Shown piece after piece: positions 38,541-46,195 of a stretch of 53,132 nucleotides of DNA; position 1 is the stretch's first letter, and every line of letters begins with the position of its first letter. The DNA comes from an uncultured Tenacibaculum sp. (GTDB lineage Bacteria > Bacteroidota > Bacteroidia > Flavobacteriales > Flavobacteriaceae): NCBI GenBank assembly GCA_947496185.1, contig CANMCD010000022.1, forward strand, positions 1 to 53,132, in the 5' to 3' direction. The position numbers and the translations under genes were made by a program. The notes under the pieces are model-generated. The model did not search any database. It had not been told where the DNA came from and was given only the letters and a program-made list of their open reading frames with translations.

Positions 38541-39388
38541 TTTGTACTTTTTTCAAACTTATAAAACCTATTCATACAACTATAACATAGCAATTCATAC
38601 AAACGTTGTTTATCTCGAAACATCCGATTCACCATCATATGTATATGACTTCCTAAAAAACTTTCCAAAGAAAGTGTCTCTTGAGGAAAACACTTCATAA
38701 CCTCTTTGGCAATGATTTTAAGCTGCTTCTCTTTGTCAGAAAACAACATTAACAAAGGATTATATTCCTTTGGAGGGCTTTTCATAAAGCTAAAAATTGA
38801 CTGCTTTAAAACAGCATACTTTTTATGCAATTGCTTATTCAAACGCTTATCTGCATTAAACTCTTTTTTATATGCTTCAAAATAACGAGTAGTAAATGCA
38901 ATTTTTTGTTCCAAATCAAACTGAAAAACATTCAATAAACCATCAATCGAACGCAAAGCAACCAAAAACAACAATTCGTCATCCTCAACCCTATCTAATA
39001 TATTTACGATAAATTGACTATCATAAAAAAACAAGATCTCGGAAACCTCCATAGTCTTCGCCCCATAACGTTCTACTTCTCTTTCATAGGTATCTACCTG
39101 AATTTTCCATAAACAATCTTTAGTAACATACGTTTGCAGCTCCTCATTAACTTTTAATATAACAGTACCCAAATACGCTTTATTCGGACAATGCAATCGA
39201 AAACGTATATGTCCATTCGGATCCGAATAACGAATAAAAAACCATTGATCTATCCATTTGCCTTCCAACAACTCTTCAGTTAAAGGCTTAATGACTTCTG
39301 TTAACACCTCATCGGCCATTCGCTTGCCCCCATACAATTTGTAGTATAACCATTCGTCCCCTAGTATAAACCGTCTTTTCTCTATCAT
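38537..39388 (-). CDS. Class I lanthipeptide dehydratase, elimination subunit (SpaB_C-type, split LanB)
   Basis: The 283-residue protein matches the C-terminal glutamate-elimination domain of NisB/SpaB. Shared blocks are ILGDEWLYYKLYGG (NisB EWLYLKLY), FIRYSDPNGHIRFRLHCP (NisB FLRYTDPKPHIRLR, with the elimination arginines), TYEREVERYG (NisB TYDQEVERYG) and SHIHMMVNRMF near the C-terminus (NisB HVHNNRL, with the key His). It would remove glutamate from glutamylated Ser/Thr to give dehydroamino acids. The glutamylation half is the separate gene 9 bases upstream; pinensin biosynthesis is a known example of such a split in Bacteroidota. The regulator gene overlaps its stop codon. Confidence 0.9.
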   Translation of the reverse strand: MIEKRRFILGDEWLYYKLYGGKRMADEVLTEVIKPLTEELLEGKWIDQWFFIRYSDPNGHIRFRLHCPNKAYLGTVILKVNEELQTYVTKDCLWKIQVDTYEREVERYGAKTMEVSEILFFYDSQFIVNILDRVEDDELLFLVALRSIDGLLNVFQFDLEQKIAFTTRYFEAYKKEFNADKRLNKQLHKKYAVLKQSIFSFMKSPPKEYNPLLMLFSDKEKQLKIIAKEVMKCFPQETLSLESFLGSHIHMMVNRMFRDKQRLYELLCYSCMNRFYKFEKSTK

Positions 39389-39397
39389 ATAGCTTTT

Positions 39398-41623
39398 TTA
39401 TTTTTTTTGATTATACAAAGTAATAACACATTCATTCGTATAATACCTTCCTTTTTTTTCGACTAGCCCTTGTGCTTCATATAGAAACTCCTCCAACACA
39501 CAACGCTCTTTTCCTTTGATATGTGTTATAAAAAGAGACAAACAATCGTCATTCTCTAAATTAATCAACAGTTTATTGTCTCCTTCAACGAATTGTATGT
39601 AATTAGGAACATGGTATTTTTTTCGCCAGCCTTCTATCAAATTACGAAACTCGTTTTTTGTTGTGTTAGCACATTCCACCCATACTTCAATTACTTCTTT
39701 ATCCAAAAACCATCGTGCCTTTGACAATACAATATCGTTATAGACAACTCTGGGTAAAAAAGGAAATTCAACTACACTTCGATGCCATGAAAATCCTAAA
39801 TGCTTTTGCTGGTTTTGAAATGAGATGTCGCAAAGAAAATGATAGGTTGCCAAAGCTTTAGAAGCATAATTATGTGCATTTGTTAACCTTGGAATGACTT
39901 CCTTGTTTAACCGTATTGATCGTAATACGATACGATTACCTTTTACCGAAACTTTCAAATCTTCAATAGGAATCTGCTGTTCTATAGGTAAGGTAGATTT
40001 CGCTAAGTATGGTATTTCATATTCCCTTATATGGGTTCTTTTTAGAATATTTCCAGTTCTCGATTCGGGTAAGTGCACAATTTCTGCCAATATTGCCTTA
40101 GGGTTAAACGATTGCTCCATGGAAGTAATCGTTTTCACCTGTGCTTCTATACGCTTATCTAAATGAGAAAACCGTCCTAATAAACTTCCTGCGTTGGCAT
40201 GAACACCACGAACCAAAAGTGTTTCTGTGCCCTTATTTTTTAACACCTCTACAAAAGCTGTCATAATATCAGGAATGTACTGCCAATCTATATCAATTTC
40301 TAGGAAATCATCATCCGACAAAGTGAGTATATATTCGTTTTCTTGAATTGTTTTTAGTAATTTTCTATAGATGATTTCGTCTACACGTGTTTGTTCGTTT
40401 GTACTTTGAATGCCTTTTTTGGGTGTAGGCTTTATATCACTTAAAAAAGGAACGGTATCAAAACTTTGTTTATCCTGTAAATATCCTATTCCAAACTCCT
40501 CATCCAATACCTGACTTAGAAAAACTTCTTTAGTTTCATAACGTGCCACAAATGCCTTTTTAAACGCCTCTAAATTCCTATTTTCTTTATATGGATTTAG
40601 TTTGCAAAGTAAAGGCACAACGTTTTTTAGCGTTTTTGCATGTTTCACATTTAATGTCTTCTCACGATACTGTGTATATACATCTGTTTGTAACAAGTAT
40701 TTTTCTTCATAAGGCACTCCTATTACATCAAGAGTATCGTATACTTTTTGATAAGCTGCTATTGAATTCCCCATAGTATTATCCAGTTCCTCTAGTGCAT
40801 TCTTTATATCAATGAGCCTATTTTCTATACCACTTAAAGCACTGTTTTTTGCCATATCCAACAACCTTTGTAAAGATGCTTCCCCCGTAACAGTAGGTTC
40901 TAGCTCACTCGTCAGTAAATGATTATCTAGCAATACATGAACAAATTCTTCTGCCTCTTGTTTATCAACAGTATCTGTTACCAAAAATGCCACAAGTTCT
41001 TGGATTGTTTTTCCTGCTTTTGAAAAATTTAAAACAGCAGTGATATACGAAGACCTTTCTACTCCTTCAACCGTATAATGTCTTGTTTTCTCTGCTAGGG
41101 TATAATCCATATAACGGTATTGATCTCCTACCGTATATAAGGTGCTATTCGGAAAGTAGCGCAGCACTTTTTTGATTACTGTACTATTTTCAAGATGGTT
41201 CGTTAAACGAACCACATACTCCATATCCAATCGGGTTTTACGTGTATGGTTATTGGTATCTTCTAGCTGAATTTTTGAAGTTTTTGAAAATGATCCCATA
41301 CTCACCCCTGCAAACAGGCCAAAGGGAGTACAGCGAGTAGCAGCTCTAGCAAAATATTTTATAAACGTATAGATAAGACGTTTCCGCTGCGTATTGGTAT
41401 AGTACGTTGTCTTTTCTTCAAATAACTTTGAAAGCTGTTTATAAAGGTATGGTGATGCTAAAAATATAGCTTCTTGTAGTACGTTATTTTCCCATGTTTG
41501 TTGTAAACTTTCAACAGATATTTTTTGCCCAGAAATTACACCGATAAAATCGGTGACAGAGAATATGGGGGTTCGTAAAAAATACTGAGAAAGGCAATGG
41601 TATTTCTTTCCCGTTTTTTTCAT
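39398..41623 (-). CDS. Class I lanthipeptide dehydratase, glutamylation subunit (Lant_dehydr_N, split LanB)
   Basis: The 741-residue protein aligns with the N-terminal glutamylation part of NisB. Matching blocks are YFLRTPIFS (NisB FLVRNTILS, with the key Arg), YFARAATRCTPFGLFAGVSMG (NisB YLRSTPFGLFSETSIG), TRLDMEYVVRL (NisB IRLDTQWLIRL, key Asp) and AGSLLGRFSHL (NisB GASGRFSAL). It transfers glutamate from Glu-tRNA to Ser/Thr of the precursor. The start is preceded by AGGAG, an unusually good ribosome-binding site for this phylum. It is the first gene of the minus-strand locus, with the elimination half 9 bases downstream. No LanC gene is in the window. Confidence 0.92.
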   Translation of the reverse strand: MKKTGKKYHCLSQYFLRTPIFSVTDFIGVISGQKISVESLQQTWENNVLQEAIFLASPYLYKQLSKLFEEKTTYYTNTQRKRLIYTFIKYFARAATRCTPFGLFAGVSMGSFSKTSKIQLEDTNNHTRKTRLDMEYVVRLTNHLENSTVIKKVLRYFPNSTLYTVGDQYRYMDYTLAEKTRHYTVEGVERSSYITAVLNFSKAGKTIQELVAFLVTDTVDKQEAEEFVHVLLDNHLLTSELEPTVTGEASLQRLLDMAKNSALSGIENRLIDIKNALEELDNTMGNSIAAYQKVYDTLDVIGVPYEEKYLLQTDVYTQYREKTLNVKHAKTLKNVVPLLCKLNPYKENRNLEAFKKAFVARYETKEVFLSQVLDEEFGIGYLQDKQSFDTVPFLSDIKPTPKKGIQSTNEQTRVDEIIYRKLLKTIQENEYILTLSDDDFLEIDIDWQYIPDIMTAFVEVLKNKGTETLLVRGVHANAGSLLGRFSHLDKRIEAQVKTITSMEQSFNPKAILAEIVHLPESRTGNILKRTHIREYEIPYLAKSTLPIEQQIPIEDLKVSVKGNRIVLRSIRLNKEVIPRLTNAHNYASKALATYHFLCDISFQNQQKHLGFSWHRSVVEFPFLPRVVYNDIVLSKARWFLDKEVIEVWVECANTTKNEFRNLIEGWRKKYHVPNYIQFVEGDNKLLINLENDDCLSLFITHIKGKERCVLEEFLYEAQGLVEKKGRYYTNECVITLYNQKK

Positions 41624-41862
41624 TGTTTCGCTCCTGATACGAACGCGAAGTTACTTCTTTTTATCTAAAAATCCTAGTTACGCACTAGACTAATAAAAAC
41701 AACCCCATTAAAAACAAACTAAAAACAGGCTAAACATCATTTAATGAAATTATTTCTACACAAAACAATTCAAAAACCTAAAAAACAATAAATTAAACAA
41801 CACATTTTTAATTTTCATTTATAAAACCACGGTTTATATTTATAAATACACACTACTATTTT

Positions 41863-41893
41863 TTTGATTAACAAGCTTTTATTATTTTCTTTG
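41863..41893 (+). promoter_or_regulatory. Promoter of small-ORF unit 1, variant -7 element TTTCTTTG
   Basis: TTTG, a 19-base spacer and TTTCTTTG lie upstream of the conserved leader at 41907. The same -7 variant occurs in the exporter, oligopeptidase copy 2 and unit 2 promoters. Confidence 0.5.
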
Positions 41894-41906
41894 TTACAGA
41901 GAAATT

Positions 41907-41962
41907 GCTCTTGAATATTACAGACACAAGCGAAAACCGAAAAGCTTTAAATAGAGTAGGTA
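41907..41962 (+). repeat. Conserved leader block, copy 1
   Basis: The block opens with GCTCTTGAATATTACAGACA (20 identical bases in both copies), then after a variable 7-8 bases has ACCGAAAAGCTTTAA (15 identical), then AGAGTAGGTA (10 identical). It lies in the untranslated leader of small ORF 1. The second copy is at 42841-42893. Confidence 0.85.
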
Positions 41963-41986
41963 TCATGATTTAATCCTCAAATCAAA

Positions 41987-42067
41987 ATGAAAAATTTATT
42001 AAAAAGAGAAAAGAAACACCCAAAGAACAACATTCTTCAAAAAAGAAAAGAGAATAATATTGGTTAG
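41987..42067 (+). pseudogene. Small ORF 1, possible decayed double-glycine precursor
   Basis: A 26-codon ORF begins MKNLLKREKKHPK and shares start, spacing and leader with small ORF 2. The start resembles GG-leader precursor peptides of Bacteroidota, but the frame closes early. In the +1 frame the sequence continues as IILVSWENYYETFMKKER, which aligns with the +1-frame extension of small ORF 2. This suggests an old precursor gene with a frameshift. It could also be a short peptide or simply the end of a regulatory RNA. Confidence 0.4.
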
Positions 42068-42210
42068 TTGGGAAAATTACTATGAAACGTTTATGAAAAA
42101 AGAAAGATGATTTTTCCCGCTTTCTTATCCGCAATTTTTAGTATAAAAATACCTGTATTAGACATAATAGTAATGATGTAAAGAAACTTAACATTACTAA
42201 TAAAATGGGA

Positions 42211-42228
42211 GTAGTTTACATAAACTAC
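42211..42228. repeat. Palindrome, 8-bp arms
   Basis: GTAGTTTA and TAAACTAC are perfect arms around CA. It could be an operator or a short hairpin downstream of small ORF 1; no T run follows. Confidence 0.5.
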
Positions 42229-42738
42229 CGAAAATTAGTAAACCATAGTTGATCAAGTCCGAAATTAAAATTCACCGAATAACAAATTGCCTTTAACGTA
42301 ACTGCTATTTTGTTCTATAGAATTTTATTCTTGGACTTGTTTTTTTATGTTCAATCCATCTTGGCTTTTTCTATTTCCAAAAAACGATTAAACGAATCAA
42401 TTGACAACATCGTTGCCGTTTGAAAATTCTCAAGAAAATTTCACCTATCATTGCTACTTCTTTTTAAACTATAGAACAATATAAACCTTCTGTAACTCCT
42501 ATAATATAATCAATCCTAACAGATACCGATAACCACTCTATCAAGCTATAAAACTTAGATATCCTTTATAGATAATTCCGTCAAAACCTCCCCATATTTT
42601 CAACATGCCTTCCTTCATTTTCTAGTTATTCTCTGGTTGTTTTTTATAAAAAGAACGATACCTCCTATTTTACAGCAAAAAAGACCCTAAAAACAAAAAC
42701 ACACATAAAACACTAACAACAAACATCTTATAGTATCA

Positions 42739-42792
42739 AAATTTATAAATACAAACTAAAATTACGTGTAAATTTATAAATACAAACTAAAA
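42739..42792 (+). repeat. Two 23-base direct repeats upstream of small ORF unit 2
   Basis: The 23-base unit that opens AAATTTATAAATACAAACTA occurs at 42739-42761 and 42770-42792, with an 8-base spacer (31-base period). A single diverged version lies at about 41840-41860 before unit 1. They sit just upstream of the promoter and could be binding sites for a regulator. Confidence 0.7.
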
Positions 42793-42796
42793 CTGT

Positions 42797-42827
42797 TTTC
42801 ACAAATTGAATTTTGTCTATTTCTTTG
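42797..42827 (+). promoter_or_regulatory. Promoter of small-ORF unit 2, variant -7 element TTTCTTTG
   Basis: TTTC, a 19-base spacer and TTTCTTTG lie at the same distance from the conserved leader as in unit 1. The -33 part departs from TTTG by one base. Confidence 0.4.
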
Positions 42828-42840
42828 CAGTCAACAAATC

Positions 42841-42893
42841 GCTCTTGAATATTACAGACAAGTGGTAACCGAAAAGCTTTAACAGAGTAGGTA
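42841..42893 (+). repeat. Conserved leader block, copy 2
   Basis: Homologous to 41907-41962, with 45 of about 54 positions in the three identical runs of 20, 15 and 10 bases. It is 934 bases downstream of copy 1. Confidence 0.85.
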
Positions 42894-42922
42894 AATTAAA
42901 AAATTTAAACCCAATTATTAAA

Positions 42923-43000
42923 ATGAAAAATTTAGTAAAAAAAGAAAAGAAAATTTCGCAAAAACAATCTCAAAGAAAAAGTAAAAACAATATTGATTAA
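42923..43000 (+). pseudogene. Small ORF 2, possible decayed double-glycine precursor
   Basis: A 25-codon ORF begins MKNLVKKEKKISQK. In the +1 frame the sequence stays open for about 40 codons and reads KNNLKEKVKTILINRGNCYH, then TIYKRKTKFTKEVTSIIYL, to a TAA near 43080. INRGNCY resembles the INGG cleavage site followed by a Cys-containing core. Joining the frame-0 start to the +1 tail needs one frameshift, and copy 1 shows the same. A decayed precursor gene is the favoured reading; programmed frameshifting or chance is possible. Confidence 0.4.
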
Positions 43001-43196
43001 TCGGGGAAATTGCTATCACACGATATATAAAAGAAAAACAAAATTCACAAAGGAAGTTACCAGTATTATTTACTTGTAATTTAATAGAAAGCAATAAGCT
43101 CTTTATTCCCATCACTTATATTGTAAATGACTACTGTATCTTCCTTTGATAAAAAAATAAAAGACTGCTATGTAATTGGAAATTTTAACTAGGTTT

Positions 43197-43313
43197 TACC
43201 AATTCGGCATTTAACCGTAATTAAAAAGGGTGAACTGTTTTTAGTATGACTACTTTACATGGGATGACAAGGAGTTCTAAAACAGTATTTAGTTACATCT
43301 TTACGCCGAATTG
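43197..43313. repeat. Spaced inverted repeat ACCAATTCGGC / GCCGAATTGGT
   Basis: The two 11-base arms lie at about 43197-43207 and 43303-43313, roughly 95 bases apart. The distance is long for a terminator; the arms may mark ends of a small decayed element or recombination footprints. No gene lies between them. Confidence 0.5.
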
Positions 43314-43478
43314 GTTTTCTTTACACCAAAATATGAAGCAACACCCTTTGCTAATAACAGATAAAATTCCGTTGACAATACCATTTTTGCATAAAAAAAG
43401 GCAGTAACGCCTGTTACTACCTTTACGAATATGTGTTAAAAATATTGATAACCAGTCTCTCGTATAAAAAGAACCCTT

Positions 43479-43544
43479 CTTGACTTTTTCTATTCCCTAA
43501 AAAATAGCTGAAACTCATTTTCGGTTAAAAACAAAAAGTCAAGA
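43479..43544. repeat. Inverted repeat CTTGACTTTTT / AAAAAGTCAAG
   Basis: Two 11-base arms enclose about 44 bases. It lies about 30 bases beyond the aspartate kinase stop codon on the minus strand and could act as its terminator, although the loop is long. Confidence 0.45.
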
Positions 43545-43573
43545 TGAATTCAAAGAAAAAACATCAATGATAC

Positions 43574-44905
43574 TTACACTAATACATTTTCTTTTAAAAA
43601 TAAATTTTCTTGCAGTAATTTCAATGCTGCAATCTTGTAACTTGAGTCTATTAATATTGATAAGTTGTTGTCACTTTTACCTAGAGAAATCATTTTAATA
43701 GGGATATACTTAAGAATATTAAATATTCTATAGGTCTTTTCATCACCTGCAATAGATTCTCCTACAACACATATAATGGTGTTTAAGGACTCAGTCGTAA
43801 CCTTAGCATACCCTGTCAACTCATTTGTAATAGCTAACAACCTAGTCGTATCATCAATGGTCAAAGACACTGACTTTTCAGAAGTCGTTACCGTATCAAT
43901 AACCACTTCATGTTTATGAAAGACATCAAATACTTTCTTAAAGAAATCATGAGATGCTAACGAAGTATTTGATTCAATTTTAAGTATGGTTACATTATCT
44001 TTTGCCGATATAGCTTTGGCTCCTCTTGAATGTACTTTACTTGAGATTACCGTTCCGAATGCATTAGGACTAAATGTATTTTTTAAGATCACTGGAATTT
44101 CTTTATCTGTCAAAGGCAACACTGTTTTAGGATGCAAAACTTTTGCTCCATAATGTGCTAATTTTGATGCTTCTGAATAGGATAAATACGGAATCGAATA
44201 GGTCTCACTCACATAACGAGGATCGTTATTATGTACCCCATCAATATCCGTCCATATTTCTACCTCCTCAACATCCAATGCCGCACCAATAATTGTAGCT
44301 GAAAAATCACTTCCTCCACGTTTAAGATCACTTATTTCTCCGGAGCTGTCTCTACAAATAAATCCTTGTGTTATGTATACATCATTTTGGGGTGCACTGT
44401 CGAGTACCGTAACTAAACGCTCAGACACTTTAGCAATATTTGGTGTTTCCGCTGAATCAACATGCATAAAATCTTCTGCATACAACAAGGTATTCGAAAC
44501 ACCGTTGTTATTCAAGAATACAGAAAATATTTCCGTTAACAACGCTTCTCCTTTGGTTGTAATTTTAGATTTTACAGTTTCTGAATAAGCAACACTTGAC
44601 AGCGCAGCTATTTCTTGAATAATCTCTTTAATTCGCTGTTTTAAAGTTTCTCTTTGATTTTCATCTTTTATCAATTCATCTACAACATCAAAATGTTTGG
44701 TTTCTAAATGATATAAATGCTCTTCAACAATCTTAACTTCTTTAATTTTCATATGCTCAACAATAGCGACTAGCTGATTTGTTACTCCAGACATAGCGGA
44801 ACATACAACGATTTTTCTTTCTGGGCTTTCAACTAAGATATCTCTTACTTGGTGGAGGCTTTCGATAGATCCTACTGAGGTTCCTCCGAATTTTAATACT
44901 TTCAT
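43574..44905 (-). CDS. lysC: Monofunctional aspartate kinase
   Basis: The enzyme phosphorylates aspartate, the first step to lysine/diaminopimelate, threonine and methionine. The 443 residues show KFGGTSVGS at the N-terminus, VVCSAMSGVTNQL, TKGEALLTEI, GFICRDSSGEISDLKRGGSDFSATIIGAALDVEEVEIWTDIDGV and two C-terminal ACT regulatory domains (about 300-440), so feedback control is likely. It lies on the same strand as the NRPS locus, 481 bases downstream. A link to peptide-precursor supply is possible but unproven; it may simply be a housekeeping gene. Confidence 0.95.
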   Translation of the reverse strand: MKVLKFGGTSVGSIESLHQVRDILVESPERKIVVCSAMSGVTNQLVAIVEHMKIKEVKIVEEHLYHLETKHFDVVDELIKDENQRETLKQRIKEIIQEIAALSSVAYSETVKSKITTKGEALLTEIFSVFLNNNGVSNTLLYAEDFMHVDSAETPNIAKVSERLVTVLDSAPQNDVYITQGFICRDSSGEISDLKRGGSDFSATIIGAALDVEEVEIWTDIDGVHNNDPRYVSETYSIPYLSYSEASKLAHYGAKVLHPKTVLPLTDKEIPVILKNTFSPNAFGTVISSKVHSRGAKAISAKDNVTILKIESNTSLASHDFFKKVFDVFHKHEVVIDTVTTSEKSVSLTIDDTTRLLAITNELTGYAKVTTESLNTIICVVGESIAGDEKTYRIFNILKYIPIKMISLGKSDNNLSILIDSSYKIAALKLLQENLFLKENVLV

Positions 44906-45386
44906 TTGATTTAGTTTTACTATTATTTTGCACCATCTACTAAATCTAAATCACTTTAATAAAACAACTTTTTCCCCCTTTCTGTTTCTCTATACAAAGA
45001 GTATTTTAATTTTCTTATTTAGACAAAAAGAAAGTTATCTTTTTACAGTAATTCACATTAATAACTGGTATTAGCAGTAGTATTTTACTTTTTTTAAATT
45101 ATCGAATTTGTTTTAATATATGTGTTACTACAATTTAAGTAATTGTAAACTTTACGTACACATCATTACATTGAGTACTATCTTATCGATATATATAAGA
45201 AATAAATTAAGGAGTAGAGATAATCAACTAAACAAGTAGCTGATTACCTAACAATAAACTCTTAATTTTAACATTTATTGTTATTTCTTCTTAATTTTTA
45301 TTTAATGACTATTTAACTTTTAAATGACACACAAACAGTTGTTGTATGTTTACAATCGAAAAATAATTAGCTTATGATACATTTTA
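44906..45386. other. 481-base AT-rich intergenic region upstream of lysC
   Basis: No ORF, tRNA or strong terminator was seen. It should hold the lysC promoter on the minus strand; TACTCTTTG near 45000 resembles a -7 element with one extra base but is not an exact match. A small inverted repeat ACAATT/AATTGT lies near 45130. Confidence 0.5.
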
Positions 45387-46145
45387 TCAATCCACAATCG
45401 TTTTACTTGTGGTGAGGGCATGAAGAATTTTTTGAACAATTGCCTTTGGATGATTTAAAATAAAAAAATGATCTCCTTTTAACAATTCAAAAGTACAAGG
45501 CGCTGTTGTTTCTTCTTGCCAAGATTTCATTTGAGCTATGGTAGTTTTACTGTCACCTTCTCCGATCTCTTCCGTACCTAAACATACATGTATTGGTATG
45601 GAAAGTTTGTCTTCCTGATCCACATAGACATAGTCTTCTAGTACTTTGAAATCTGATTTTAAAATTGGATAGTATAATTCTAACAGGTCTTCTACTGCTA
45701 AAATTTCCTTAGGCAAACCTCCCATTTCATTAACTGATTTCCAAAACTCGTCTTTAGGTAAGGTTGATTTTTTGACTGAAAAACGTTCGTGTTTAGGAGC
45801 ACCCCTTCCTGTAAAAAAAAGAAAATTAGGTTGTCTTAATCCTAGTTTTTTTATTTTTTTGGTAAGCTCATACCCTACCAAAGTTCCCATACTATGTCCA
45901 TAAAACACGTATTCATTTTCTTTGATAATGGGTTTTATCGTATCAAATAAATCATCAACAATCGCATCAATACTTTCTAATAAATTCTCGCTAAAACGAT
46001 CTCCTCGACCCGGTAAAGACAGCGTCACCCAATTTATGTTTTCAGGAACAAATTTTTCTAATTCTCTATAACTATATTTAGTTCCACCAGCAAAGGGTAA
46101 GGCAATTATTGTCAATTTATTATTACCACTTACATTTCCAATCAT
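45387..46145 (-). CDS. Type II thioesterase of an NRPS locus
   Basis: The 252-residue alpha/beta hydrolase belongs to the GrsT/SrfAD family: IALPFAGGTKYSYREL, LPGRGDRFSE, GHSMGTLVGYEL with the catalytic Ser85, a late Asp in LGTEEIGEGDSKT and His in LKGDHFFILNHP. Such enzymes clear wrongly loaded or stalled acyl groups from carrier proteins. It ends the run NRPS, MFS exporter, JmjC oxygenase, thioesterase, 50 bases after the oxygenase gene. Confidence 0.94.
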   Translation of the reverse strand: MIGNVSGNNKLTIIALPFAGGTKYSYRELEKFVPENINWVTLSLPGRGDRFSENLLESIDAIVDDLFDTIKPIIKENEYVFYGHSMGTLVGYELTKKIKKLGLRQPNFLFFTGRGAPKHERFSVKKSTLPKDEFWKSVNEMGGLPKEILAVEDLLELYYPILKSDFKVLEDYVYVDQEDKLSIPIHVCLGTEEIGEGDSKTTIAQMKSWQEETTAPCTFELLKGDHFFILNHPKAIVQKILHALTTSKTIVD

Positions 46146-46195
46146 ATCAATAGAGGGTTTATTATTTTTTGATTTACTAAATTAATCATTTAGTC

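Larger units (their letters stand above)
41624..43573. other. 1.95-kb stretch without an intact gene between the RiPP locus and aspartate kinase
   Basis: The stretch holds two diverged plus-strand units (promoter, leader, small ORF), at 41863-42067 and 42797-43000, described separately. It also has a palindrome GTAGTTTA-CA-TAAACTAC at 42211-42228, inverted repeats at 43197-43313 and 43479-43544, and minus-strand fragments near 42360-42430 and 43475-43545 that resemble each other and look like decayed coding sequence. Its upstream end must also hold the promoter of the dehydratase operon; no clear TTTG/TAnnTTTG pair was found. Confidence 0.6.

Noticed and set aside
38537-41623. One dehydratase gene broken by a frameshift
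   Set aside because: The two parts end and start cleanly, 9 bases apart, each with its own start and complete domain. Split LanB proteins are known in Bacteroidota (for example pinensin), so this is a natural split.
42918-43115. A 65-codon minus-strand ORF opposite small ORF 2
   Set aside because: It is rich in Phe and Leu from the complement of the Lys-rich plus-strand sequence and has no recognisable leader or context. It is a shadow of unit 2.
43197-43313. A transposon end or insertion sequence marked by the 11-base inverted repeat
   Set aside because: There is no transposase ORF between the arms, the enclosed length is only about 95 bases and no target duplication was seen.
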